Source: Blautia_A aquisgranensis
GTDB lineage: Bacteria; Bacillota; Clostridia; Lachnospirales; Lachnospiraceae
Direction: 5' to 3'
Assembly (NCBI RefSeq): GCF_040096615.1
Contig: NZ_JBBMEJ010000008.1
Location: forward strand, 94,104-158,103
Length of the DNA stretch: 64,000 nt
Positions 27,523 to 36,348 of this stretch are shown in pieces. The notes below the pieces were generated by a model, which was not told the origin of the DNA, did not search any database, and worked only from the letters and a program-made list of their open reading frames with translations. A program made the translations under genes and the position numbers. Every line of letters begins with the position of its first letter. Position 1 is the first letter of the stretch.

Positions 27523-28365
27523 ATGAATGCAGCAAACACCTTAAAAAAGCTTGGAATCGAGCATACCTTTAACTACATCTACAAAGATCCCGATAAGAAC
27601 ATGTCAAAGCTGATGGACTGGGCAGATAAATTTTCCAAAGGTGGATTTCCTTCCCAGCGAAAAACGATCCGTGAAGCAATCGAAAACCCGGAACATCCTT
27701 ATTATTCCTATATCCGCAAAATTTTTACAGATGTTGACCCTAATGTTGCCAAAACTCTTGCTGTCAATTTCTTTATTAATGCTACACTGGTTGGCTGGCC
27801 AAAGGAAAAAAGCTCGGTGTCTACATGTACATCTATACCGGTGGCGAACCGCTTGTACGAAAAAAAGACCTGATCCGTCTCTGCGAAAAGCATTCTGACT
27901 GCGTATTTTTATGCTTCACAAATGCCACTCTCATTGACGAGGAATTCGCTGACGAGATGCTCCGGGTAGGAAATTTTGTTCCTGCCATTTCTCTTGAGGG
28001 ATTTGAAGAAGCAACAGACGGCCGCCGTGGTGACGGTGTTTACCCGAAGGTGACAAACGCCATGTCTCTTCTCCGTGAGAAAAAACTGATCTATGACATT
28101 TCCTGTTGTTATACCAGTGCAAACTATGAATCCATTACTTCAGAAGAATTCTATGATTCCATGATCGATCTGGGAGCATATTTTGTATGGTATTTTCATT
28201 ATATGCCGGTAGGAAATGACGCTGCACCGGAACTCCTCCCCACTCCGGAGCAGCGGACCGGTGTTTACAAAAAGATCCGTCGATTCCAATATCCGCGAAA
28301 AAACCTTACTGGAAGCTCTGCGCTCCACGATGATGATAGCTTACCACCAGAACCAGCCAGTCTAA
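27523..28365 (+). pseudogene. Radical SAM/SPASM-like protein with two internal deletions
   Basis: Starts MNAANTLKKLGIEHTFNYIY after AAAGGAG. The reading runs normally to VGWPKE, then jumps out of frame to KKLGVYMYIYTGGEPLVRK at about 27,810. The intervening part, which in relatives carries the radical-SAM CxxxCxxC cluster, is absent. The second frame runs to TGVYKKIR and again jumps near 28,285 to DSNIREKTLLEALRS, stopping at 28365 (MIAYHQNQPV). Both junctions shift frame. Without the cysteine cluster the product cannot bind the 4Fe-4S cluster, so the gene is dead. A truncated tetR overlaps its end on the other strand. Confidence 0.85.
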
Positions 28366-28661
28366 CAGGCTTCCCACAAATATACATTTATAGGACTTGA
28401 TTTTCTTTTCATGCACTCCTGTGCCATATAGGTGAGACAATCTGCCGGCGATTCAAGTGTTCCGTATTTTTGAATTACATCCGCCATCCAATCCTCGATA
28501 GAATCTATCATCAATGTCGGAATATCCTGAAAATGATAATAAAATGTATTTCGGTTAACCTGACAGCGATTTACAATATCCTGTACCGTGATCTTATTGT
28601 ACGGCTTTTCTTCCGGTATTTCCCAGAATGTTTCCTTGATTATCTTCTTTGTATGAACCAC
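28362..28661 (-). pseudogene. TetR-family regulator, truncated
   Basis: 99 residues from a GTG. Normal TetR helix-turn-helix (about 18-50: PYNKITVQDIVNRC, VNRNTFYYHFQDIPTL) and the first ligand-domain helix, but the frame ends SSPINVYLWEAC after about 100 residues instead of about 180-200. Its stop codon overlaps that of the radical SAM remnant, so one deletion probably removed the ends of both. The DNA-binding half might still fold. Confidence 0.75.
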
Positions 28662-28697
28662 ACCTTCTACCTTCCTTATTATTTTCAGGCTTTGACT

Positions 28698-29546
28698 CTA
28701 TTGCGAAATAAACAGCACGCCCAGAGTACCCGGTCCGCAGTGACAGGAAATAACTCCACCTGCACGTGTCTCAAGGACTTCTTTAAAAACTCCAAGATTT
28801 TCAAGATATGTGCGTACTGCTTCCACAACTTCTCTGTCACAACCGGAATGTGTAATAAAGACGCGGTCAGGACGGGCAGCCTTCAGTTCTTCTTCCATAT
28901 CTTTCACATACGCTGTAATCACCTTTGAAAGTTTTCCACGATATTTCTTGGAAGCATCCATTGCACCATTTTCCACAACGATCTTGGGATGCAGCTTCAG
29001 AACACTTCCCGCCATGGCCGAAACAGCATTGCAGCGCCCGCCACGATAAAGATATACCAGCGTATCCACCACAAAACTTGCGCGTACTTTTGGCTTCAGA
29101 TCTTCGATTACTGCTGTGATCTCTCCGGCAGTTTTTCCTTCCTGCGCCATGATCGCTGCTTCAATAACGAGAAGACCGATTCCTGTAGAAAGATTTGCCG
29201 AATTGATCACTGTCACAAGATCGGAGGCCTCCAGCTCTTCTGCTGCCAGACGCATAACATTCCCGGATGTGGACATACCATAGGAAATGGAAAAGCAGAT
29301 AACCTCTCTCTGTTCACTGACATAAGGCTTCAACATCTCCACCGCATCCATAAGCGACGGTGCAGAAGTCTTCGGAGTTGTCTTATTCGCATCGGACCAC
29401 GCAAATATCTCATCCGGAGTGATATCCCTGCCGTCCCTGTATTCCTTTTCTCCAAGCAGAATGTGAAGCGGCAGAATATCAATATCATACTTTTGTAAAA
29501 GATCCGGTGAAAGATCGCAGGTACTGTCTGAGATTATTTTTACCAT
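28698..29546 (-). CDS. DegV-family fatty-acid-binding protein
   Basis: 282 residues, the usual length. N-terminal VKIISDSTCDLSPDLL and YDIDILPLHILLGEKEYRDG, KTSAPS, then ISYGMSTSGNV and GGRC motifs are DegV signatures. Relatives (FakB) present fatty acids to the kinase FakA; no fakA is nearby. An MFS transporter gene starts 4 bases upstream of it in the same orientation, so the two are co-transcribed. Confidence 0.92.
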   Translation of the reverse strand: MVKIISDSTCDLSPDLLQKYDIDILPLHILLGEKEYRDGRDITPDEIFAWSDANKTTPKTSAPSLMDAVEMLKPYVSEQREVICFSISYGMSTSGNVMRLAAEELEASDLVTVINSANLSTGIGLLVIEAAIMAQEGKTAGEITAVIEDLKPKVRASFVVDTLVYLYRGGRCNAVSAMAGSVLKLHPKIVVENGAMDASKKYRGKLSKVITAYVKDMEEELKAARPDRVFITHSGCDREVVEAVRTYLENLGVFKEVLETRAGGVISCHCGPGTLGVLFISQ

Positions 29547-29550
29547 AAAA

Positions 29551-30699
29551 TTATTTCCTCCTGTTCAATAATTCATGCATATATGTCATTAACACAAGCA
29601 GGATCAGCAGATATACCGGCAATAACCGGATAGATATGTGATTTGCAATCAGACCAAACAGTGGCGGCATCAGACAGGTTCCTATGTAAGCACTTGCCAT
29701 CTGCACCCCAATGATTGCCTGGGAACGTTCCGCTCCAAAATGTTCCGGTGTGGAATGAATGATACATGGATATACCGGCGCACAGCCAAGTCCGATCAGG
29801 GAAAATCCAATCAGAGAAGCGGTTTTTCCAAAAGGAAGCAGCATGATCAGGATTCCCGCAAAAATAATTGCCTGTCCCATCCGGATCATCTGTGCATCTT
29901 TAAGCTTCATGGCAATAAAACCATTGATACCACGTCCGATCGTAATACCAATGCAGAACATTCCCGCAAAAGAAGCGGCTGTTTCTGCATCCACACCTTT
30001 TGCCAGGTTCAGATAGCTGCTCGCCCAGAGCATTGTTGTCTGCTCCACTGCACAATAGCAGAAAAAACAAAGCATGATTGCCTTTGCCCCTGGAATGGCA
30101 ATGATCTCACGAAGTGAAAGAGACTTGCTTTTTGCCTGTTCCTCTTCTGATCCACTCTGTTTCTTCCATTTTGGAAGGCTGAATACAAGAACAGCTGTGA
30201 GTACGATCTGCAGCAGAGATATGATCCGGTATCCACTGTTCCAGGTCGCACCTCCGGTAAGCACTGCTCCCATAATGTATGGTCCCAGTGTCGCGCCAAC
30301 GCCCCACATGCAATGCAGCCAGCTCATATGCTTACTTGCATAATGTAAAGCCACATAGTTGTTCAGAGAGGCATCTACACTTCCTGCGCCAAGTCCATAC
30401 GGTATCGCCCATAAACACAGCATCCAGAAACTGTGGCTGATTGAAAATCCCCACAGTGCAAAAGCTGTGATTCCTACACTTACTGCGGTTACTTTGCCTG
30501 TCCCGAATTTCTTCGTAAGACGGTCACTCTGCAGACTGGAAATGATCGTTCCAAACGCAATGATCATGGATATCATTCCCGCGTAAGATACCGGAACCTG
30601 GAATTCCGGATACATATCCGGCCATGCCGCTCCAAGAAGCGCGTCCGGAAGCCCAAGGCTGATAAATGAAAGATATATGATTCCTAATAACAAACTCAT
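29551..30699 (-). CDS. MFS transporter
   Basis: 382 residues, about 11-12 membrane helices. The loop 2-3 motif SDRLTKKFGTGKV and the helix-rich pattern (GLGAGSVDASLNNYVALHY, MSWLHCMWGVGATLGPY) resemble FucP/YfkF-like sugar or drug porters. The second half has a matching GRGINGFIAMKL loop. The substrate is unknown. The degV gene follows after 4 bases. Confidence 0.88.
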   Translation of the reverse strand: MSLLLGIIYLSFISLGLPDALLGAAWPDMYPEFQVPVSYAGMISMIIAFGTIISSLQSDRLTKKFGTGKVTAVSVGITAFALWGFSISHSFWMLCLWAIPYGLGAGSVDASLNNYVALHYASKHMSWLHCMWGVGATLGPYIMGAVLTGGATWNSGYRIISLLQIVLTAVLVFSLPKWKKQSGSEEEQAKSKSLSLREIIAIPGAKAIMLCFFCYCAVEQTTMLWASSYLNLAKGVDAETAASFAGMFCIGITIGRGINGFIAMKLKDAQMIRMGQAIIFAGILIMLLPFGKTASLIGFSLIGLGCAPVYPCIIHSTPEHFGAERSQAIIGVQMASAYIGTCLMPPLFGLIANHISIRLLPVYLLILLVLMTYMHELLNRRK

Positions 30700-30819
30700 T
30701 TTTTGTTCCCCTTATTTTTTCATTTATATTTTGTTATTATACCTGATTTATCCAAGTAAATACAACCCTTACGGTAATATATGCCTCATATCTTCCACAC
30801 ATATTATTCTTTTCCTGCC

Positions 30820-31399
30820 TCAGATCATCTGGAAATTTTTCCACTTTCCGGATTTCTGTCTCCACAGGAAGATCACGGCTCTGACGATCCAGTCACTTAC
30901 CATTGCAAGTGCAATACCAATCACTCCCATGCCAAATACGATGCCGAGAAGCCAGGATAAAAAGAGCCGCACTACGATCGTGGAGATGATTGAAACATAC
31001 ATGGTAAACTTCACATCCCCTGCTGAGCGCAGTCCGTTACTTAAGGCACCCGAAAAAGGATACGCTGTCGCATTGAAAACATTGTGGATCAGTACCAGCC
31101 AGATTACCAATGGTCACATTTGTCTTTCCAAGGTTTCGATACACAGCTGCACCGGCATTGTATATCGCCAGAGCCGGATAAGAATAGGCAGAGATTCGAA
31201 GATAAGTCACACAGGCATCCATTACAGGAGCCTCTACCTTTCCGAACAGAAGCTGCAGCATCCACCGGTTTCCCACCAATACAAACAGCATTATCACAAC
31301 AGAAAAGCCAACTGAAAACAGCAGCAGCTGTTCCAGAAAAAGTGGAATGATCATCTCTTTTATTTTCTGATCTGTAAAAAGTAATGTTTTCTGCTCCAT
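30820..31399 (-). pseudogene. MATE efflux pump with internal deletions
   Basis: Starts MEQKTLLFTDQKIKEMIIPL after AAGGAAAG. LEQLLLFSVGF joins directly to SVVIMLFVLVGNRWMLQLL, skipping the region of helices 1-3. At about 31,115 the frame shifts from GKTNVTIG into VIWLVLIHNVFNATAYPF, skipping helices 5 to about 8, and runs to the stop at 30820. A MATE needs 12 helices and about 450 residues; fewer than 200 remain. Two separate deletions are needed. Confidence 0.85.
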
Positions 31400-31500
31400 T
31401 TCTGCTTTCCTTTCTCTGTCTTTATGTTTTGTGTATCTATCTGAATTCTTACTTTTATGGTACAATAAAAATATTCTTGTACATAAGGAGGAATTCGATA

Positions 31501-32646
31501 ATGAAAACCCGCAGATTAGGAAAAACAGATCTCCAGGTAAGCGAGATCGGCTTCGGCGGCGAATGGCTGGAGCGGCATCCGGAGGAGGAAAGCATTGAAC
31601 TGATCCACTATGCCTCCTCAAAAGGAATCAACATTCTGGACTGCTGGATGGCGGACCCGAAATCCAGAGATATCATCGGAAAAGGAATCAAGGATAACCG
31701 CAGTCAGTGGTTTATCCAGGGACATATTGGTTCCACCTGGAAGGATGAACAGTATTTTCGTACCAGAGATATGAAATATGTCCGCCCTGCATTTGAGGAT
31801 CTGTTAAAACGTCTGCAGACGGATTATATTGATCTTGGAATGATCCACTATGTTGATTCTGAAGAGGAATGGGAACAGATCCAGCATTCCGATTATCTGG
31901 ACTATATCATGGAATTAAAGGACAAAGGTGTGATCCGTCACATCGGCATGAGCTCCCATAATCCGAAAGTAGCAGTCAAAGCAGCCGAATCCGGATATGT
32001 GGAGATGATTCTTTTCAGCATCAATCCTGCTTTTGACATGCTTCCTGCCAGTGAAAATATCGATACCATGTTTGCTGAGGAATTTGACTCCCAGCTCAAG
32101 GGAATCGATCCGGACCGTGCACATTTATATAATGTCTGCGAACAGAATGATGTGGGAATCACTGTTATGAAGGGCTTTGCCGGAGGCCGGCTTTTTGATG
32201 AAAAACGCTCTCCGTTTGGAGTAACCCTGACACCGATCCAGTGTATCCACTATGCGCTGACACGTCCTGCTGTCTGTTCCATTATGTGCGGATATGACAC
32301 AAAGGAACAGATCGATGCTGCCACTGCTTATGAGAATGCTTCCGAAGAGGAAAAGGACTATGCATCCATACTTGCCAATGCACCACTGCATTCCTACCGC
32401 GGAGAATGTACCTACTGTGGACACTGCAAGCCCTGCGTATCTGACCTGGATATCGCAATGATCAATAAATTCTATGATCTGGCTACCATGCAGCCTTCCG
32501 TGCCTGCAACCATCCAGTCTCATTACGAGCTTCTGAAACATAAAGCTTCTGAATGTATCGGATGTCAGGCCTGCGAATCCCGCTGTCCATTCGGCGTTCC
32601 GATCGCAGAGCGCATGAAAAAAACAGCCGAATTATTCGGCTGCTAA
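31501..32646 (+). CDS. Aldo/keto reductase-like protein with ferredoxin-type 4Fe-4S domain
   Basis: 381 residues. The TIM-barrel N-terminus has LGKTDLQVSEIGFGGEW and Asp47, and DLGMIHYVDSEEEW supplies the usual His (116). Where AKRs carry the catalytic Tyr and Lys, this protein reads DCWMADPKS and WFIQGHIG, so two of the four catalytic residues seem replaced. The C-terminal domain has Cys clusters CTYCGHCKPC (about 303) and CIGCQACESRC (about 352), as for two 4Fe-4S clusters. Start at 31501 is set by AAGGAGG. It stands alone between terminators. Redox role likely, substrate unknown. Confidence 0.9.
   Translation: MKTRRLGKTDLQVSEIGFGGEWLERHPEEESIELIHYASSKGINILDCWMADPKSRDIIGKGIKDNRSQWFIQGHIGSTWKDEQYFRTRDMKYVRPAFEDLLKRLQTDYIDLGMIHYVDSEEEWEQIQHSDYLDYIMELKDKGVIRHIGMSSHNPKVAVKAAESGYVEMILFSINPAFDMLPASENIDTMFAEEFDSQLKGIDPDRAHLYNVCEQNDVGITVMKGFAGGRLFDEKRSPFGVTLTPIQCIHYALTRPAVCSIMCGYDTKEQIDAATAYENASEEEKDYASILANAPLHSYRGECTYCGHCKPCVSDLDIAMINKFYDLATMQPSVPATIQSHYELLKHKASECIGCQACESRCPFGVPIAERMKKTAELFGC
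32624..32642 (+). other. Hairpin at the end of the AKR-like coding region
   Basis: CAGCCGAA-TTA-TTCGGCTG, perfect 8-bp stem encoding the last residues (AELFGC). It lies just before the real terminator and could slow polymerase or stabilise the 3' end. Confidence 0.5.
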
Positions 32647-32654
32647 ATAATCCA

Positions 32655-32690
32655 AAAGGGTGCGAAGCTTTTTTGAACTTCTCACCCTTT
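32655..32690 (+). terminator. Terminator of the AKR-like gene
   Basis: AAAGGGTG-c-GAAG pairs with CTTC-t-CACCCTTT around a T-rich loop. It also serves the convergent minus-strand gene at 32702. Confidence 0.75.
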
Positions 32691-32701
32691 ATCATTATTG
32701 T

Positions 32702-33313
32702 TTACTTACTGCACAGCTCCACAAAATCTGCCGCAGCTTCCTTCTCATCCGCGCAATCTCCTGCTATATATTTATTCACACAGGAATACCATTCTTCCTG
32801 CATGGCAAAGGTAATCGTTCCTTCATTATAATCGTCCTGAAAATTATAGCCACGTATATATTCAATAAAATTCTGCGATCTCATAGATGCCGACCGCCCT
32901 GGACTTGGTCTCCTGCAGACGATATTTACCAAGGATTTCAAACCTGTCCCCTGTTCCTCACCTTTTGGATAATAGGCCGAATAAGCCTCATAGGAATCCA
33001 TATCTATAATATGAACAAACCGTTCTTCATTGGTATTAACGCTGCGTAAAAAATCCAGAGCTTCTTCCATAGTCATATCATGTTCTGAAATATAGGCCGC
33101 CCAGTCCTTCACATAGCCCTTCTCTTCATTCAGATAATTCTGTGATACCCGCTTCATGGATTCAATTGTTCTTATAAAATCTGTTCTCTTGATCTCTGAC
33201 TGCGATTTCGATATATATCCGGAGTAGATCCAGACCGAAATGATCATCGCCAGGATCAGGAAAATATTACACAGCAGCAAAACTGCCCGTTTCTTTTTAT
33301 TTTTGAAATCCAA
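32702..33313 (-). pseudogene. Chimera of a membrane sensor N-terminus and a binding-protein C-terminus
   Basis: 203 residues in one frame. Residues 1-115 are a signal-anchor helix (AVLLLCNIFLILAMIISVW) and the start of a Cache-type sensor (VSQNYLNEEKGYVKDWAAYI). From about 130 (RSASMRSQNFIEYIRG) to the end (QEEWYSCVNKYIAGDCADEK, AAADFVELCSK) it looks like the C-terminal helix pair of a sugar-binding protein. An in-frame deletion that removed most of a larger receptor or two genes would explain it. The start is a TTG with a weak ribosome site. It may be expressed, but no complete domain remains. Confidence 0.55.
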
Positions 33314-33412
33314 TACTTTATCCCTACTTTGCGCTTTCGCTTAATATTTTTTAATTATACCATACGTATCTGTAAAAAATAACATATTCTATATGTGAAT
33401 ATAACGCCAAAA

Positions 33413-33440
33413 GCCGCACATTCCATACGGAACATGCGGC
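33413..33440 (-). terminator. Terminator of the first MATE gene
   Basis: GCCGCA-ca-TTCC pairs with GGAA-ca-TGCGGC, loop ATAC; on the minus strand it is followed by TTTT. It lies 51 bases after the MATE stop. Confidence 0.7.
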
Positions 33441-33490
33441 CTTATACACAGCTTCAGAGAACTGAATTTTATAAATAACTGTGCGAAAAA

Positions 33491-34846
33491 TTACTGCTGT
33501 TTTTCGCTTTCCCTTCTCTGGGAACGGGTGAAATATATAAAAAATCCCACATTAAGTATGATTCCCACTGTTGTAGATACCGGCGCTGCCAGACCAATCT
33601 TTGTAAGGCTTGCATTCGGCTGAATACTCATAAAATATGCCAGCGGCAGTCGTACCAGAAGCGTCTGGATCATTCCCTGTGTCATAACCCAGATCGTTTT
33701 ATTATTTCCGTTAAAGTATCCGACCATACTGAACATAATCGCCGTTACGATAGTCTCCGGCGCAAAACCTTTCAGATAATCGTATCCATTCTGGATAACT
33801 GCCGGATCGGTTGAGAAAAATCCTGCCAGAAGGTCACCTTTCAGCATGACAAGCATAAATACCAGGCAGCCTACGACCAGCCCCACCCCGATTCCGGTAA
33901 ACATGGATTTCTTCGCACGTTTCGGTTTTCCGGCTCCTACATTCTGTGAGACGAAGGATGCCATGGACTGCATCAGGGCACTTGGCACCAGCATGGCAAA
34001 GTTTACGATCTTGCAGGCAACTCCGTATCCGGAGGATGCTTCCAGTCCAAGACGGTTGACAAAAGCACACAGTGCCAGGAAGGATACCTGTGTCAGAAAC
34101 TCCTGAAGTGCCAGCGGCAGTCCGATCGCCAGAAATCTTTTACACTGGGAATTCAGACGGAAATCTTTTTTAGTAATTGTAAATGGCAGATCCTTTTTGA
34201 GCAAAAGAACGATCGCAAATACAACACTGAGCGCCTGTGCCAGAACCGTTGCAATCGCAGCACCTGCCGCATCCAGATGAAGTCCGGCAACCAGGATCAG
34301 ATCTCCGAACACGTTTACGATACATGCGATCAGCACAAAAAGAAGTGGTGATTTACTGTCTCCAAGTCCTCGGAATATGGCAGCCAGAAGGTTGTATGCT
34401 ACAATAAAGAAAATACCTCCACCGCAGATCCGTACATAGCTTGCAGTCAGATCAACAGCCTCTGCCGGTGCCTGCATAAGCACTGAGATCGGATGTGCAA
34501 AGCATACCATAACGAAAAGCAGTACAACAGAGATCATTGCAAATACAATGGCTCCGCCGCCGATGACCGCCCCGATCTGCTGTGTTTTCTTTTCTCCCAA
34601 ATAACGGGCAATGAGAACAGTGATTCCCATTGCGAACTGGACAACTACAAAAGTAACCAGGTTCAGTACCTGACTTCCTGTGGAAACGGCGGAAAGTCCT
34701 GATGTGGAACCAAATCTTCCGACTACTAAAAGGTCCACAGCACCATAGGCCGCCTGCAGGATCAGCGCGCCAAGCACCGGCATCATAAATGCAACCAGTT
34801 TCTTCAGGATACTTCCCTGGGTAAAATCTGCTTTATCATTTGTCAT
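33491..34846 (-). CDS. MATE-family efflux transporter (MarR-linked)
   Basis: 451 residues, 12 membrane helices. MATE signatures include ADFTQGSILKKLVAFMMPVLGALILQAAYGAVDLLVVGRFG, AAIFRGLGDSKSPLLFVLIA and the second-half equivalent QSMASFVSQNVGAGKPKRAKK. (Motifs given in part.) It exports cationic drugs or metabolites using Na+ or H+. Start at 34846 is set by GGAGGG six bases upstream. It overlaps the MarR gene by 11 bases and is co-translated with it. Confidence 0.92.
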   Translation of the reverse strand: MTNDKADFTQGSILKKLVAFMMPVLGALILQAAYGAVDLLVVGRFGSTSGLSAVSTGSQVLNLVTFVVVQFAMGITVLIARYLGEKKTQQIGAVIGGGAIVFAMISVVLLFVMVCFAHPISVLMQAPAEAVDLTASYVRICGGGIFFIVAYNLLAAIFRGLGDSKSPLLFVLIACIVNVFGDLILVAGLHLDAAGAAIATVLAQALSVVFAIVLLLKKDLPFTITKKDFRLNSQCKRFLAIGLPLALQEFLTQVSFLALCAFVNRLGLEASSGYGVACKIVNFAMLVPSALMQSMASFVSQNVGAGKPKRAKKSMFTGIGVGLVVGCLVFMLVMLKGDLLAGFFSTDPAVIQNGYDYLKGFAPETIVTAIMFSMVGYFNGNNKTIWVMTQGMIQTLLVRLPLAYFMSIQPNASLTKIGLAAPVSTTVGIILNVGFFIYFTRSQRRESEKQQ

Positions 34847-35294
34847 AATGTTCCCTCCTCTCACACATCACCTGATAAAACTTCTCAATGGTGCGGATCA
34901 TATTGTCTGCTTCCTCCTCTGAGATTCCTTCCAGATAAGGAACCAGGCCATTAAAGTAATTCTCGTTATACTTCGCGGAGAGCTTTTTCCCCGCATCTGT
35001 GACGGATAGGTAAGTGACACGTCCATCTTCTCTGGAAGCAGTTTTTTCCAGATAGCCTTTTGCTTCCATTTCTTTTACGGTTCTGGTAACTCCCGGTCTT
35101 GGGAGCTCCATGGCCTCACTTAAATCTGAGGTTCTTACCTGCATTCCTTTTTTCTCCAGCATCTGAATAAAATCCAGATAACGGATATACGATGGCATGA
35201 CACCTTCCGGCAGCGGCGGAAGCATTTCCCGGATCCGCTTCGCCTGATAACAGGCATCAAGCATCTGCTTGATCTTTTCGTTTGTCATCTGCAA
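34836..35294 (-). CDS. MarR-family regulator of the MATE operon
   Basis: 152 residues. Winged helix-turn-helix at about 40-105 (VRTSDLSEAMELPRPGVTRT, MEAKGYLEKTASREDGRVTY) with dimerisation helices at both ends. It precedes and overlaps the MATE gene. A 26-bp imperfect palindrome at 35310-35335, just upstream of its ribosome site, is the likely autoregulatory operator. Confidence 0.9.
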   Translation of the reverse strand: MQMTNEKIKQMLDACYQAKRIREMLPPLPEGVMPSYIRYLDFIQMLEKKGMQVRTSDLSEAMELPRPGVTRTVKEMEAKGYLEKTASREDGRVTYLSVTDAGKKLSAKYNENYFNGLVPYLEGISEEEADNMIRTIEKFYQVMCERREHYDK

Positions 35295-35309
35295 AAGCTC
35301 CTTATATAG

Positions 35310-35335
35310 TTATCTTTGTTAATTACCATTGATAA
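35310..35335. promoter_or_regulatory. Candidate MarR operator of the MATE operon
   Basis: Halves TTATCTTTGTTAA and TTACCATTGATAA form a 26-bp dyad matching at 10 of 13 positions, 16 bases upstream of the marR start. Size and location fit a MarR dimer site. Confidence 0.55.
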
Positions 35336-35366
35336 TTATATTTGTTTTTCCTATTTTGTCAATATA

Positions 35367-35414
35367 AAAAAGCAGCTCTGCACAGATATTGGTTATCCGT
35401 ATAAAAGCTGCTTT
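35367..35414 (-). terminator. Terminator of the merR gene
   Basis: AAAAGCAGCT pairs with AGCTGCTTTT, followed by TTTTTTATATTG on the minus strand, 24 bases after the merR stop. Confidence 0.85.
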
Positions 35415-35437
35415 TCCATATTTGATTCTTTTATATT

Positions 35438-36265
35438 TTATTTATCTGCTTTTTCTGCGATCTTTATGGAAATTTCCGTGACATAATCTTCGATGCCTTT
35501 TGCCGTAAAATTATCTACAACATAGTATTCCAGATAATTTCCCTCTGTACATATATGATGCCCTTCCCTATACATATCCAGTCTTTTATACGCTTCGCCG
35601 ATCGTCTCCCAGTGTCCGATATGATAAGCTGTGAGATACTCTCCCTCCGGCAGTACCCGAATCTGCGGATCCCGGATTTTCTTTGACAGAAGAAGAATCG
35701 CATTGTGGTATCCATCATAGATTCCCTGATTGATCTCCTGTGGATACTGCATATAGGCAACATCATAATCACACTCCGTATCCTGTCGTTCCAGCCTTTC
35801 CACCAGCTCATTGATCTTCAGGAAAAAGCCTTTATCTGTCATTTCCGTGACATCCTCATACAGATAATATCTTCTGGGATGATGGATCGTTCTGAGCTCC
35901 GAAAAATCACAGTTCTGTGCATACTGGATCTTATTTTTTCTCTGTGTCATCCATTCCTTCATAGACTGAAGCCGCCGGATCTCCCGGTCGATCTCCCTTT
36001 GTTTGATCTCAAAGGTCTTTATAAAATTATCCGCGCTTCTTTTTTCCAGAAAGGCTTTGATCTCCTGAAGCGACATTCCTGTTTTTTTCAGCAGCAGAAT
36101 AGTGTCCAGGGTTTCCATCTGATAGATTGAATAGTAACGGTATCCGTTCTCTCCCAGTGCTTCCGGGCAAAAAAGTCCGATCTCATCATAATGAAACAAT
36201 GTGTGTTTGGATATCTTCATCAGCTTCGCAAACTCTCCGGTCGTCATATAGGTATCACGAATCAT
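35438..36265 (-). CDS. MerR-family multidrug-type activator (BmrR-like)
   Basis: 275 residues. The N-terminal MerR domain (TTGEFAKLMKISKHTLFHYDEIGLF, GYRYYSIYQMETLDTILLLKKTGMSLQEIK), a coiled-coil linker at about 80-115, and a GyrI-like effector domain (about 120-270: YLTAYHIGHWETIGEAYKRL, EYYVVDNF) give the BmrR architecture. It is divergent from the second MATE gene and should activate it through the 19-bp-spacer promoter between them. Aromatic residues in the effector domain fit binding of lipophilic cations. Confidence 0.92.
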   Translation of the reverse strand: MIRDTYMTTGEFAKLMKISKHTLFHYDEIGLFCPEALGENGYRYYSIYQMETLDTILLLKKTGMSLQEIKAFLEKRSADNFIKTFEIKQREIDREIRRLQSMKEWMTQRKNKIQYAQNCDFSELRTIHHPRRYYLYEDVTEMTDKGFFLKINELVERLERQDTECDYDVAYMQYPQEINQGIYDGYHNAILLLSKKIRDPQIRVLPEGEYLTAYHIGHWETIGEAYKRLDMYREGHHICTEGNYLEYYVVDNFTAKGIEDYVTEISIKIAEKADK

Positions 36266-36278
36266 AAAAATTTCCTCC

Positions 36279-36309
36279 TTGACTATAGGGTTACCCTATA
36301 GTATATGCT
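36279..36309 (+). promoter_or_regulatory. MerR-type promoter of the second MATE gene
   Basis: TTGACT, 19-bp spacer, TATGCT. The spacer holds the perfect dyad CTATAGGGT-t-ACCCTATAG (36283-36301). This is the classical MerR arrangement, facing the MATE gene at 36349. Confidence 0.9.
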
Positions 36310-36348
36310 AGGAAAAGTCAAGAAAAAATATCATATAAGGAGGTTCCT

